A DNA stretch of 64,000 nucleotides from Sideroxydans sp. (GCA_027310725.1 DAIDAG010000001.1:1-64000); one strand, 5' to 3'. Numbered from the stretch's first letter, positions 26,507 through 37,458 are shown. Numbers and translations: made by a program. Notes: generated by a model from the letters alone, not told the origin.

Positions 26507-27888
26507 GGATGCCTCTCCTCAATTCCATTTCGGGTATCAAAATTTCCGCCCAGCAATGTAAGCAGGGCTATGCGGTTCTCCAGCAATGCCTGCCGCAGAT
26601 TGGTGACCTCGACATGCTTCGCGATACGGGAGGATTGAAAAATTGCGTAGCCGCTTCCATCCAGATCACCTTGGGCTAACGCTTGCGCCGCGTTGGCGGC
26701 GGTTTCATCGAATGTACGCAATCCGGCTTCGGACATCCGCAATTGCGCCGTAAGCAGACGGCTATCCGCTACCAGTCGTTTTACTTCCGCATAAGCCGAA
26801 TTGAGTCTTATCTGATACTCATCGCGCAATCGTTGACGAGTTGCCTCCTCGATCCTGATGTTGCCGCGATTACCGTTCAAAATGGGCAGCGCAAAGGACA
26901 ATGCAAATCCCTGCATGTTCACGCCTGTGTTGTCGCGAGTACGGTTAATGACCAGATTGAATGGCGGGAATTGAGCCAGAATGGCCTGCCGGTAGCGCGC
27001 ATCCTCGGCGGCGTAGCCTGCCTTCAGCGCCATCAGGTCCGGACGGCGTTTTGTCAATTCGGCCAATGCCTGATCGACTTCATTTTCATCCGGCATGCCC
27101 AGCGCTTCGTCATCTGCGAGCTTAAGGTCCGTCCCCGGCGCAAGTCCAAGCAGCGCATCCAGATCATTGCGGGTCTGCAACTGTTGCCGCTCCAGCTCGT
27201 TGGCCTGTCTGGAGATGTCTTGCCAGGCCGATAGCGTTGCATTAAATGCGTCGCTGGTAAGGTTTCCGTCATTCAAAGCCAATTTTGCGTTCGCGTACCG
27301 GCCGGCCAGCAAATTCCGGTTATCGGTCAGCCAAAGCAGCAGGTTTTCCTGCGCAATTGCCCGGGAAAATAGAAGACGTGCCTGGGCTACTACTTGCCAC
27401 TCTTGCCACAGCAGATTGAGATCGGCTTTTTGACTTTCGAATCGTCCAGCCGAAGAACTTGCGGCATGGGTCACCAAGCTGCCAAGGTCGTACCCTACGC
27501 CAGCGCCAAACGCTTTGAAAACGCCTGGTGCGGGTTGCACCGGAATATCTCTAGAGAGATTGACTTGGGGGTCAGGCAATAGTCCTGCAGCAAATGCCTG
27601 CGCATGACCAATTTTTGCATCGTCTCTCGCGAGTATTAGGTTCGGGTTATTGGCCACGGCCAGCATGGCCACTTCGGTCATGTCCCATCCATCCGACGGA
27701 TCGAACTTGTGAGTGGACAAGAAATGAAACGGCAGGGATTTGGCGTCGACCATAAGGTGCGATGCAGACGCCTCCAACGTGATCTTGTCGTCCAACGGCA
27801 ATGGCTGGTATGACGCACAGCCTGCCATGCCTATGCCAAACACGAACAGGAACAATGTCTGCAATTTCATCTGGAAATTTTTCGCCAT
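26503..27888 (-). CDS. TolC-family outer-membrane lipoprotein channel
   Basis: A 461-aa outer membrane efflux protein with a lipoprotein signal (KLQTLFLFVFGIGMAGC). Long helical repeats follow (MTEVAMLAVANNPNLILARD; LMALKAGYAAEDARYRQAIL). The in-frame ATG six codons downstream (27870) would give a more typical signal n-region and may be the true start. First gene of the second RND operon; the promoter region upstream contains an exact CTTAAG-N5-CTTAAG box. Confidence 0.85.
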   Translation of the reverse strand: MAKNFQMKLQTLFLFVFGIGMAGCASYQPLPLDDKITLEASASHLMVDAKSLPFHFLSTHKFDPSDGWDMTEVAMLAVANNPNLILARDDAKIGHAQAFAAGLLPDPQVNLSRDIPVQPAPGVFKAFGAGVGYDLGSLVTHAASSSAGRFESQKADLNLLWQEWQVVAQARLLFSRAIAQENLLLWLTDNRNLLAGRYANAKLALNDGNLTSDAFNATLSAWQDISRQANELERQQLQTRNDLDALLGLAPGTDLKLADDEALGMPDENEVDQALAELTKRRPDLMALKAGYAAEDARYRQAILAQFPPFNLVINRTRDNTGVNMQGFALSFALPILNGNRGNIRIEEATRQRLRDEYQIRLNSAYAEVKRLVADSRLLTAQLRMSEAGLRTFDETAANAAQALAQGDLDGSGYAIFQSSRIAKHVEVTNLRQALLENRIALLTLLGGNFDTRNGIEERHP

Positions 27889-27986
27889 TTTCTTGCGAAC
27901 TCATGTCGGGAATACTTGCCCATCTTAACTCGTCGTTCCGCTTTATAAGCCGAGCATATTCAGAGGCCACAAGATATGTTTTGCAG

Positions 27987-28004
27987 ACTTAAGAGAAACT
28001 TAAG
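27987..28004 (-). promoter_or_regulatory. PmrA/QseB-type box upstream of the TolC-adaptor-permease operon
   Basis: CTTAAG (27988-27993), 5 nt, CTTAAG (27999-28004), an exact 11-bp-period repeat about 100 bp upstream of the TolC-family gene. It matches the arrangement upstream of the PepSY-regulator-kinase operon (22412-22429). A looser CTTTAAG half-site is at 28095-28101. Confidence 0.6.
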
Positions 28005-28223
28005 GGCGCTTCAGGTAAGCAATAATGTGTACGAAGCAAGTGGGTTGCTGGCTATGGCGAATGAGCTGCGAGTGGTAGGGAAAATCAAGAGCAACTTTAA
28101 GTTGACTGAATGTTGTCGGCTTGTTGTCAATTCCAATCGGAGCGACATCGGATTTGAAGTTCAATATTGAAACAGCAAAGTAAAGTGATTGACAAGTTAG
28201 GCTAGCTTAGCCACACTGCACTT
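28005..28223. other. Divergent intergenic region between the second RND operon and the next copper cluster
   Basis: AT-rich region holding promoters in both directions. A TTGACA at 28189-28194 could serve the rightward genes, but I do not see a convincing -10 at 17 bp. A 64-codon frame beginning at 27976 runs over the regulatory box and lacks a ribosome site, so I do not call it. Confidence 0.4.
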
Positions 28224-28607
28224 ATGTTTTGCTTATCCAGAAAATTCATTGCCAAATTGCTGCTGCTGTGGCTGCCGATTTTCACAGGCAATGCACTGGC
28301 GGCTTCGGTGTCCATGCAGTTGCATCCGGCTTCCTGCCATGAAGCGGCCGTATCGCCCGAGATGCCTGGCATGGACATGGATGAGCATCACCGACATCAC
28401 GGCGAGAAACATGCTGCGGACAATGAATCCGGTTCTTCCTGCAGCACTTGCAGCGTCTGCCATCTGGCGTGCACGGGTTACTTGGCTGTACCCAGCGTTG
28501 AATTGACTGCTGTACATACGGTTGCACGTGAAATCACTCCCTATCTTGTTGCATTCCACTCCGTTACTACCACTCCTCTCGTTCCGCCACCGCTCGTTCG
28601 CGTCTGA
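28224..28607 (+). CDS. His/Cys/Met-rich periplasmic protein, probable copper-cluster accessory
   Basis: A 127-aa protein: hydrophobic export segment (KFIAKLLLLWLPIFTGNALA), then a metal-binding-like region (PGMDMDEHHRHHGEKHAAD, followed by SSCSTCSVCHLAC) and a Thr/Val-rich tail. Clusters of His, Met and CxxC-type cysteines suit soft-metal binding. It is analogous in design to the protein at 12575. First gene of a rightward run ending in the copper ATPase; function inferred from context. Confidence 0.5.
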   Translation: MFCLSRKFIAKLLLLWLPIFTGNALAASVSMQLHPASCHEAAVSPEMPGMDMDEHHRHHGEKHAADNESGSSCSTCSVCHLACTGYLAVPSVELTAVHTVAREITPYLVAFHSVTTTPLVPPPLVRV

Positions 28608-28719
28608 CGCAGGACGAGTACGTCTACTGATTCAATAACCTGACTCTCGTCCCGCGTCGTTCGGCGGCGGCTGTTGGCTGTCCGTTTGTATTGCAATTGC
28701 AGCTTACGGGATGAATAAC

Positions 28720-29157
28720 ATGAAAATTCGAGAATTGCTGGTGACCTTATGGGTTCTTGCCCTGTTTGGAATTGGCACTGCACATGCCGCAACGGCTGTA
28801 ACTGTTTATATAAGCCCAATTTGTGGCTGCTGCGAGAAGTATGTGGACTATCTGCGCGAAAACGGTTTTGCGGTAAGCGCAGTGAATACATCGGATATGG
28901 ATGCCATCAAGAAGAAATATGGCATGTCTCACATCGCCAGTTGCCACACGGCGCTGGTGAATGGCTATGTAGTCAAGGGCCATGTCCCTGCCGGCACCAC
29001 CCGTAAAATGCTCAGGGAAAAACCCTCCATCATCGGCATCAGCGCGCCCGGCATGCCGCTGAATTCGCATGGCATGGAAGAAATGCAGAAAGGAACGCTG
29101 GCCATTTATGCCGTGCCGAAAGATGGAAAAGAGCCGTACCAATTCTCAGTCGAGTAA
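28720..29157 (+). CDS. DUF411-family metal-associated periplasmic protein
   Basis: A 145-aa exported protein: signal peptide (MKIRELLVTLWVLALFGIGT, ending TAHA), then the DUF411 thioredoxin-like core with the vicinal-cysteine motif SPICGCCEKYVDYLRENGF and later IASCHTALVNGYVVKGHVPA. DUF411 proteins are recurrently found in copper and other metal resistance clusters and are thought to bind metal through these cysteines. The ATG at 28720 is better spaced from GGGA than the one at 28711. Confidence 0.8.
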   Translation: MKIRELLVTLWVLALFGIGTAHAATAVTVYISPICGCCEKYVDYLRENGFAVSAVNTSDMDAIKKKYGMSHIASCHTALVNGYVVKGHVPAGTTRKMLREKPSIIGISAPGMPLNSHGMEEMQKGTLAIYAVPKDGKEPYQFSVE

Positions 29158-29212
29158 ACAGCAGCAAGAGTGCATGACTCATTTCATGAACAACACGATG
29201 AAGGCGGAAATA

Positions 29213-29446
29213 ATGCGGAAATACCAAACAGGAGAAGCAATCTTGGCAGTCATGGTCGTGATGATGGCGGCCATCTGGCTAGTTAGCGGTCATCAAGGCG
29301 TAATGGAAGGGATGATGGGGCATGGTGCCCATGCCGAAGAATTGGCAGATCCGCAGCAACAAACTGCGACGATGACTCGATCCGTACCGGATCAACCTGC
29401 TGCAGGACTTCAGACCGAACGCCAACAATTCGAGGGGCAATCGTGA
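29213..29446 (+). CDS. Small single-pass membrane protein in the copper cluster
   Basis: A 77-aa protein with one transmembrane helix (AILAVMVVMMAAIWLVSG) followed by a Met/His-rich patch (VMEGMMGHGAHAEEL), a likely periplasmic metal-binding face. AAGGCGG precedes the ATG at 29213; an ATG at 29174 would add 13 residues. Overlaps the next gene by 4 bp, so probably cotranslated with it. Confidence 0.55.
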   Translation: MRKYQTGEAILAVMVVMMAAIWLVSGHQGVMEGMMGHGAHAEELADPQQQTATMTRSVPDQPAAGLQTERQQFEGQS

Positions 29447-29958
29447 TCGAAATTATCCCCAATTGGCATCCGGTATTCGTGCATTTTCCGATTGCCTTTG
29501 CAACGGCGTCGGTCTGCTTTTTTGTTGCCGCAAAATTGCTCAAAGGAAAAACACTGGCCGCGCAATGCCTGAATACAGCCCGCTGGATGTTGCAGGCCGC
29601 AGCGATTTCCGCCTGCATTGCCGCGGTGTTCGGCTGGCTGGCCTTCAACAGTGTCGAGCATGACGAGGGGGGACATCTGGCCATGGCATTGCACCGCAAT
29701 TGGGCACTGGGTGCGCTTGGCACACTGATATTGCTTGCCGTTTGGGATTTGTCGTTCCGGCAGACTGCCAAGCCGCCAACCGGCGGATTTCTGATCCTGC
29801 TGATCGGAGGGTGGCTGTTGGTGGTCAGCGCGGCCTGGCATGGCGGCGAATTGGTGTATCGCCACGGCCTGGGTGTAATGGCTTTGCCCGACATGCACGA
29901 CGAACAGGATGCAGCGGCGCATGGCGCCGGGGGGCACGAACATACCCATATACACTAG
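29443..29958 (+). CDS. DUF2231-type four-helix membrane protein
   Basis: A 171-aa inner-membrane protein starting at a GTG that overlaps the upstream stop. It begins IIPNWHPVFVHFPIAFATAS, the His-containing first helix typical of DUF2231, and has four transmembrane helices. The C-terminus is His-rich (AAHGAGGHEHTHIH). DUF2231 proteins often sit with redox or metal proteins and may bind heme or metal through the helix histidines. No enzymatic role can be assigned. Confidence 0.75.
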   Translation: MIEIIPNWHPVFVHFPIAFATASVCFFVAAKLLKGKTLAAQCLNTARWMLQAAAISACIAAVFGWLAFNSVEHDEGGHLAMALHRNWALGALGTLILLAVWDLSFRQTAKPPTGGFLILLIGGWLLVVSAAWHGGELVYRHGLGVMALPDMHDEQDAAAHGAGGHEHTHIH

Positions 29959-30071
29959 CTTACTAAATTTTATCGATACGAAAGGAGGGGTTACGAAAAT
30001 CTAAATTTCAAGACTAGCTATTCGATTTTTTTTGTATGACTCTTAATTAACCGGATTATCAGGAGAACAAA

Positions 30072-30329
30072 ATGAAACTGAAGACAACATTGCTTGCGGC
30101 AATACTCGCTGCATTCGCCGCCTCTACCGTTTATGCAGCCGACGATGCCATGGGCAAAAAGGCCGATTCACCTACAGCCGAAAAATCCGAGGCAAAGAAA
30201 CCGGCGAAGAAACACAGCCATCCTGAAGAAAAAGGCATACCGGCGGCGGAATCCAAGGCCGGCAAGAGCCACCGCGAGACCATGGATAAAGACATGCCCA
30301 TGCATGACCACACACAAGAAAAGCATTAA
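30072..30329 (+). CDS. Small periplasmic Lys/His-rich protein
   Basis: An 85-aa protein: signal peptide MKLKTTLLAAILAAFAASTV (ending YAA), then a low-complexity Lys/Glu/Ala region ending in a Met/His cluster (ETMDKDMPMHDHTQEKH). CAGGAGAA precedes the ATG. Likely an unstructured periplasmic metal-binding or buffering protein, by composition and by its place before the copper ATPase. Confidence 0.55.
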   Translation: MKLKTTLLAAILAAFAASTVYAADDAMGKKADSPTAEKSEAKKPAKKHSHPEEKGIPAAESKAGKSHRETMDKDMPMHDHTQEKH

Positions 30330-30450
30330 ACGTCGCCCACGGTGTGCGGCGAGATTGCCGCACACCGGCCATATTCGGTTTGAAATCGCTCATGCGCTTT
30401 TTCGCATGACACAAAACGCAACGGATTGTTGAAATCGAGAGGTAAATGTC

Positions 30451-32853
<2,403 letters not shown>

Positions 32854-32923
32854 CGCATGGCGCGGGGATACGCACCTGCCGGCGTTACGGCAGACTGGAT
32901 TGTTATTGCGGGAGGAATACTCC

Positions 32924-33613
32924 GTGGCTAATTGCTGCAACGACAAAACCTGCGAGATCGACATGCTCCGCATCCGCCAGAGCGCGACACTTAAAATCGT
33001 GCTGGCGATCAATGCGGCCATGTTCATGGTGGAACTCACGGCAGGGTTGCTCGGAAATTCCATTTCCCTGGTGGCGGATTCGCTGGATATGCTCGGTGAT
33101 GCACTGGTGTACGGTTTCAGTCTCTACGTTGTCGCGCACAGCCCGGCCATGAAAGCAAAAGCGGCTCTGCTCAAAGGAATCATCATGGCGATTTTTGCTC
33201 TTTTCGTGCTTGGGCAAGCAATATACCGGATTGTCTTCCCGCAGCTTCCGGTGTTCGAGGCTATCGGGGCCGTAGGATTGCTTGCGCTTGCCGCGAATGG
33301 CATGTGTTTCTTCCTGCTTTGGCGGCATCGTGCGGATGACATCAATATGAGTTCGGTCTGGTTGTGTTCCCGCAACGACATTATTGCGAACGTCTCGGTA
33401 TTGTTTGCCGCAGCAGGGGTGTGGTTCACCCGATCCGGTTGGCCCGACATCCTGATTGGACTGGCACTGGCTGCACTTTTCTTTCGCTCGGCGCTAACCG
33501 TGCTGCGCGATGCCCTCAAGGAACCCGGCGTCGGCCGTCATGAAAATGGCGGCGCCGCCACGATTCTGGATGATGTGAACTTTCATGCAAAAGGAGAACG
33601 TGATGGAACATGA
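32924..33613 (+). CDS. Cation diffusion facilitator (CDF)-type transporter
   Basis: A 229-aa membrane protein starting at GTG (32924) behind GGGAGG; it opens with cysteines (VANCCNDKTCEIDMLRIRQS). TM helices include the CDF metal-site stretch AAMFMVELTAGLLGNSISLV followed by ADSLDMLGDALVYGFSLYV (an Asp-rich TM2 and nearby TM5-type CSRNDIIANVSVLFAA). Lacks most of the usual C-terminal cytoplasmic domain. CDF proteins export Zn2+, Co2+, Fe2+ or related divalent ions by proton exchange. Overlaps the start of the next gene. Confidence 0.8.
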   Translation: MANCCNDKTCEIDMLRIRQSATLKIVLAINAAMFMVELTAGLLGNSISLVADSLDMLGDALVYGFSLYVVAHSPAMKAKAALLKGIIMAIFALFVLGQAIYRIVFPQLPVFEAIGAVGLLALAANGMCFFLLWRHRADDINMSSVWLCSRNDIIANVSVLFAAAGVWFTRSGWPDILIGLALAALFFRSALTVLRDALKEPGVGRHENGGAATILDDVNFHAKGERDGT

Positions 33614-33845
33614 CGAACATACCGGGCACGGCTCGCAACCCGCCCCACGCGGATACAACTGGGTTTTCATTGCCTTCCTGGCGATTGCTGCTTTCTACTT
33701 GTTCACCGAACACCGTGCCCACCTGCTTGGCGCGTTGCCGTTCCTGTTGCTGTTAGCCTGTCCGTTGATGCATGTGTTTATGCACCATGGACATGGGGGC
33801 GCACACGGCAGTCCCAACGAGAATAGCGAAAGGAACAAAAAATGA
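33603..33845 (+). CDS. DUF2933-like small membrane protein
   Basis: An 80-aa protein with a His-rich start (MEHDEHTGHGSQ), two hydrophobic helices (YNWVFIAFLAIAAFYLF; LLGALPFLLLLACPLMHVFM) and a His/Gly-rich end (HHGHGGAHGS). This layout fits DUF2933 proteins common in metal-resistance clusters. AAAAGGAGA precedes the ATG. Overlaps the CDF gene at its start and the next gene at its stop. Confidence 0.7.
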   Translation: MEHDEHTGHGSQPAPRGYNWVFIAFLAIAAFYLFTEHRAHLLGALPFLLLLACPLMHVFMHHGHGGAHGSPNENSERNKK

Positions 33846-34504
33846 ACTCCGCACAGAACGCATATGGCCTGTGGTCGCTGGTCATCATCAACTCAGCATT
33901 CTTTATCTTTTTCGCTTTCAGCTTCTTCAAGCCGCAATCGCAACGTGACTGGCGCACACTTGGTCTTTACTCGGCTTTCATCGTGGCGCTGTTCACCGAA
34001 ATGTACGGTTTCCCGCTGACGATTTATCTGCTGTCCGGTTGGCTGCAGAGCCACTATCCGGGAGTGAACTGGTGGTCCCACGATGCCGGGCATCTGCTTG
34101 AAATGATGTTTGGCTGGCGCTCCAATCCTCACTTCGGGCCATTTCATATACTCAGCATGATCTTCATCGGCGGCGGCTTCTGGTTGCTAGCTTCCTCCTG
34201 GCCCGTGCTTTACCGGGCAGTACAGCGAAACGAGCTGGCTACTGCCGGTCCTTATGCACGTATTCGTCATCCCCAATACGTGGCGTTCGCGCTGGTGATG
34301 TTCGGTTTCCTGCTGCAATGGGTAACGCTGATCACACTGCTCATGTTTCCCGTATTGCTCTTGATTTATGTCCGCCTGGCGCATGCGGAAGAACGGGATA
34401 CGGAGGCACGCTTTGGCGATCAATGGCGCGAGTATGCCGCCCGCACCCCCAGGTTCGTTCCGCAGGGGTTCCGGGCAGTTTTCTCCAGCGGACATTCGAA
34501 ATGA
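33842..34504 (+). CDS. Isoprenylcysteine carboxyl methyltransferase (ICMT)-like membrane protein
   Basis: A 220-aa protein with about five transmembrane helices and the C-terminal signature of the ICMT/PEMT-like membrane methyltransferase fold: GPYARIRHPQYVAFALVMFG, then EERDTEARFGDQWREYAART. Such bacterial proteins recur in metal-efflux clusters; the substrate is unknown. The start overlaps the DUF2933-like gene (ATGA-type) and the stop overlaps the following decayed gene. Confidence 0.75.
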   Translation: MNSAQNAYGLWSLVIINSAFFIFFAFSFFKPQSQRDWRTLGLYSAFIVALFTEMYGFPLTIYLLSGWLQSHYPGVNWWSHDAGHLLEMMFGWRSNPHFGPFHILSMIFIGGGFWLLASSWPVLYRAVQRNELATAGPYARIRHPQYVAFALVMFGFLLQWVTLITLLMFPVLLLIYVRLAHAEERDTEARFGDQWREYAARTPRFVPQGFRAVFSSGHSK

Positions 34505-34952
34505 TTCTGGGCGGAGACAAATATGTCTGGCTGGTTTGGGCTCTCGCTTTTCTGGTTCCCTGGAGAGCGATGTACATCGCTTTCCCCGGGCAGCGGCGCA
34601 TCATGCTGCTGAGCAGCTCGCTGACATCGCTGTTCGGTTTAACCGAACCGATTTTCGTGCCCCGGTATTGGAATCCGCCCAGCGTGTTCGATTTGGGCAC
34701 GGCGCACCGGTTTCGATATTGAAAGCCTGATATTCTGTTTTGGCATCGGCGGCGTGGGGGGCGGTACTGTACAACGGATTAACCAGCAAGCATCTGGCGC
34801 CGATAAGTCATCATGAGCGCAGCAATCCAGGGCACCGTTTCCACGGGGCAGCATTGGGCACCTTTCCAATCGAAGAATTATTGTTCGGCTTTGGCATAGG
34901 CGCTTATTGGTCGGGGGTGTATGAGCATCTTTCCTGGCACCGCAGCACTTGA
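34501..34952 (+). pseudogene. Lycopene-cyclase-domain-type membrane gene, frameshifted and internally deleted
   Basis: Pieces in different frames form one degraded protein. Frame of 34501: YVWLVWALAFLVPWRAMYIA, then FVPRYWNPPSVFDLGTAHRF and a stop at 34722. The next frame continues DIESLIFCFGIGGVG, then a run of six G (34756-34761) shifts again to AVLYNGLTSKH, and ends FPIEELLFGFGIGAYWSGVY at 34952. The PxEE-LF-FxxGAYWSGVYE end and YWNPPSxFDL start resemble lycopene cyclase domain proteins; the middle is missing. It follows the methyltransferase gene with a 4-bp overlap, so it was once part of that operon. Confidence 0.55.
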
Positions 34953-35002
34953 TTCACTGGTCGGGCAGGGTTAAATACGGCAATTGTTATAGGAGAGTCT
35001 GC

Positions 35003-35476
35003 ATGTATAAATTGGTCAAAGATCCCGTTTGTCACATGGTGGTTTCTGAGGCATCGTTTGCCACCCAATATGAAGGGATAGCTTATGCATTCTGTTCGCC
35101 GCAATGCAAGGATCGATTCCTGGCGAATCCGCATTTGTATATTGGTTTGCCCGGGAAAAAAGCCGTCGCGCAGCAGGGAAAGGTGATCATCAAACAACGC
35201 TGCATGATCTTGTCTGCACCACCGGATTCCGAGCAGTCCGAACTCGTAAAACACGCATTGCGTGCGATGATGGGAGTTAAGGATGTTTGCATTGAAGGCA
35301 CAGCAATAAAACTCCAGTACGACTTGATGCAAGTGACCGCTGATCAAATTGCGGAGAAATTGGCGCTAATTGGGACTGAGCTAGGTGACGGCTGGATGGA
35401 ACAGCTCAAACTGGCTTTTATCAATTATCAGGAAGAATGCGAGATCGGCAATCTCGAAGTTGCAAATAAGAAATAA
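35003..35476 (+). CDS. YHS-domain protein with a C-terminal HMA-like fold
   Basis: A 157-aa soluble protein. Residues 5-45 are a YHS domain (LVKDPVCHMVVSEASFATQY; AFCSPQCKDRFLANP), the same type as at the N-terminus of the copper ATPase. Residues about 58-130 look like a ferredoxin-type HMA domain without the CxxC pair (VIIKQRCMILSAPPDSEQSE; VKDVCIEGTAIKLQYD). AGGAGAG precedes the ATG at 35003. Possibly a cytoplasmic metal chaperone or sensor; inferred. Confidence 0.7.
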   Translation: MYKLVKDPVCHMVVSEASFATQYEGIAYAFCSPQCKDRFLANPHLYIGLPGKKAVAQQGKVIIKQRCMILSAPPDSEQSELVKHALRAMMGVKDVCIEGTAIKLQYDLMQVTADQIAEKLALIGTELGDGWMEQLKLAFINYQEECEIGNLEVANKK

Positions 35477-35532
35477 GGAATTGTCGCCGCAAATATTCAC
35501 AACTTAACCAAACAACGCAAAGGAGGGGCGAT

Positions 35533-35781
35533 ATGATGAACCAGTGGAACGGCTTCTGGGGTTGGGGAATGGGTTTAGGTTTCGTATTCATGCTGCTGTT
35601 CTGGGGATTCATCATTCTTGGAATCGCGGCGCTGATTCGTTGGCTGATGACGCAATCGTCGCCAAGTCGCAGCTCGCGCGATAAATCGCCAATGGAGATC
35701 GTGCAGGAACGCTATGCGCGCGGCGAGATAGGCCGGGAAGAATACGAACAGAAAAGGCGTGACCTGGAACAGCAAGCATGA
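35533..35781 (+). CDS. SHOCT-domain small membrane protein (copy A)
   Basis: An 82-aa protein: one membrane helix (GLGFVFMLLFWGFIILGIAA) and a C-terminal SHOCT motif (MEIVQERYARGEIGREEYEQ). AAAGGAGGGG precedes the start. Nearly identical to the minus-strand gene at 37605-37847. SHOCT domains are short oligomerisation modules; function unknown. Confidence 0.8.
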   Translation: MMNQWNGFWGWGMGLGFVFMLLFWGFIILGIAALIRWLMTQSSPSRSSRDKSPMEIVQERYARGEIGREEYEQKRRDLEQQA

Positions 35782-35905
35782 AAAGGCCGATCTTATTTTT
35801 ATTACAATGCAGCCACCCCGGTGGCGCTGGAAGCGGTTAATGCGATCCTGCCGTTTCCGATAAGCATTTCGGCAATCCTTCATCCCTCCAAATTCTTTAT
35901 GAGTG
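35778..35905 (+). pseudogene. Cysteine desulfurase 5' fragment (copy A), frameshifted
   Basis: An ATG overlapping the SHOCT stop starts MKRPI, then the frame breaks. Another frame reads YYNAATPVALEAVNAILPF and, after a further shift, DKHFGNPSS, the N-terminus of NifS/IscS-type aminotransferases (usual form: IYLDYNATTP...HFGNPSS). No active-site Lys or Cys region follows. The second copy of this arrangement is at 37459. Confidence 0.65.
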
Positions 35906-35914
35906 AACTCCAGT

Positions 35915-36778
35915 ATGTTGAATTTCCGCGGACGCTGGGCGATCGCATTCCTTGCCCTGATGGCACTGGGGTTGAGCGGATGCGCCACTACGACCAATAC
36001 GCCGCTTGCCCAGGCACAGATGAAGACCCCCATCAGAGTATTGGTGGTACGGGTGCCGATGGCGATGGATGCGGCCCGGCTTCAAGCTGTATTGGCCCCG
36101 GATATCAAGCCGACATTGCCCATTTCAGACGAGCGCCTTCAGCAGGGCATGAAACATGCGCAAGAGCATGCTTCGGCCGCAATGGAATCGGCCCTGGCCG
36201 GGGAGCCGAGGCTCCTCATCATGGTACCGCCGACGGAAGAAAAGCAGCTTATCGATCATATCCAGGGCCAAGGCTTGGGAAGCGCCATGACACAGGAGGA
36301 GGCGGATCGTCTCCAAGGGGTCACGGGGGCGGACTTACTGCTGCGATTCGGCATTACGGATTACGGTCTGACGCCGCGATCCTGGCGGAATGGCTACATC
36401 GCATTCGAGGTCACGTCGACGCTGGCACTTGCTGCGGTCGTTGCCTATTCCGGGTCCACTGCTGCGAAAGCCGCAGCGGGAATTTATCTGGCGCAGGAGA
36501 CGGTTGAAGAAACAGTAGAGGCGTATGCCGGTTTCTGGGCAGTGGACGAAGTATATCGTCCCGTCAGAATCGAAGCAGAGCTGATCGGCTTGAGTCCGGT
36601 CACCACACTATGGAAAACCAGCGACACGGGGTTCTCCGACACAAGCTTATCCCGGCTCGTCAGGAAGGTCGGAGCGGATGAACGCAACAGACAATTGAAC
36701 CAGGCGACTGACGAAGCCGTCAGGAAAATTGCGTCCGATCTGTCAGACACCTTTGAGCACAGAAAGCCTGAGCCATGA
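35915..36778 (+). CDS. Predicted lipoprotein, unknown function
   Basis: A 287-aa outer-membrane lipoprotein: signal FRGRWAIAFLALMALGLSGC, then a mixed domain with a central Ala-rich hydrophobic stretch (ALAAVVAYSGSTAAKAAAGI, about residues 170-190) and a charged C-terminus. A GTG at 35903 is an alternative start; neither has a strong Shine-Dalgarno. It lies between the two inverted SHOCT/desulfurase copies. Family not recognised. Confidence 0.55.
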   Translation: MLNFRGRWAIAFLALMALGLSGCATTTNTPLAQAQMKTPIRVLVVRVPMAMDAARLQAVLAPDIKPTLPISDERLQQGMKHAQEHASAAMESALAGEPRLLIMVPPTEEKQLIDHIQGQGLGSAMTQEEADRLQGVTGADLLLRFGITDYGLTPRSWRNGYIAFEVTSTLALAAVVAYSGSTAAKAAAGIYLAQETVEETVEAYAGFWAVDEVYRPVRIEAELIGLSPVTTLWKTSDTGFSDTSLSRLVRKVGADERNRQLNQATDEAVRKIASDLSDTFEHRKPEP

Positions 36779-37458
36779 TTTTTTCGAGACTAACGGCCAG
36801 GCGCCTAAATTTCCCGATTGGTATATTGCAAGCTGAATATCTAATGCTGCGCAGCAATTCCGGTCTGGATGCGCATGATATTGGACTGAATGATCAAATT
36901 CACTGGTCCCCGGCGACAGCCGGGAGTTCGATACTCTGATCAAGCAGGCCGATACTGCGCAGTACCAGGCCAAGGATGGCTTACATTGCAGTCGTGGCAC
37001 ATCCAGGTGGATGGCGACTATTTTTCCGTCGGATGGCATATCCCTGTTGAACAGGGTCTTTTGCGCATGCTTGATCGTATCGTTGGAGCAACCACAGTGC
37101 AGACAGAGTCGTGAAATTACTAGCGGCTGCGCTCTTAGCAACGTACCCGCACGGGTTAATGGCACGATGTTTTGCGCCAACGAAACCTAATTTCCCCGGT
37201 TTACTGTATATGGGATTACAGGTTAGTTTTGAATGCCAGTTGCGCCTGGCGGCGATCTTCCTCACGAGGAGGAAAAATCCGGGGCGATAAAAAACGGTCG
37301 CGATTACGCTCGAAAAGTGCAAGCGGGAACGTTTTCTCTGGATGGAATGGTTGATTTAGGTACTACGGATGCCAGAAGGCTGGTTTGAATGCCCCGAGTC
37401 TTTAATACCCGAGGCGGCAGGCAGTCGAATACTACCGGAGAGCGTTGATTGAATTGAA
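36779..37458. other. Non-coding debris between lipoprotein gene and second desulfurase fragment
   Basis: About 680 bases with no intact gene. It contains one recognisable coding relic, listed separately at 36912, and several short frames without starts or partners (for example a minus-strand frame across 36981-37322) that I do not support. Confidence 0.5.
36912..36980 (+). pseudogene. Relic of a GGDEF (diguanylate cyclase) domain end
   Basis: In-frame codons read REFDTLIKQADTAQYQAKDG, the conserved last helix of GGDEF domains (usual form: LIKQADxALYQAKxxGRN). Nothing upstream gives the catalytic GGDEF motif and the frame ends shortly after. It is a small remnant of a deleted gene. Confidence 0.5.

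Noticed and set aside
27976-28170. 64-codon plus-strand frame in the divergent region before 28224
   Set aside because: It covers the CTTAAG box and promoter region, lacks a ribosome site and has no recognisable features.
35821-36507. Long plus-strand frame overlapping the desulfurase fragment and the lipoprotein gene
   Set aside because: It is Gly/His-rich noise; the lipoprotein frame has a proper signal and lipobox and is preferred.
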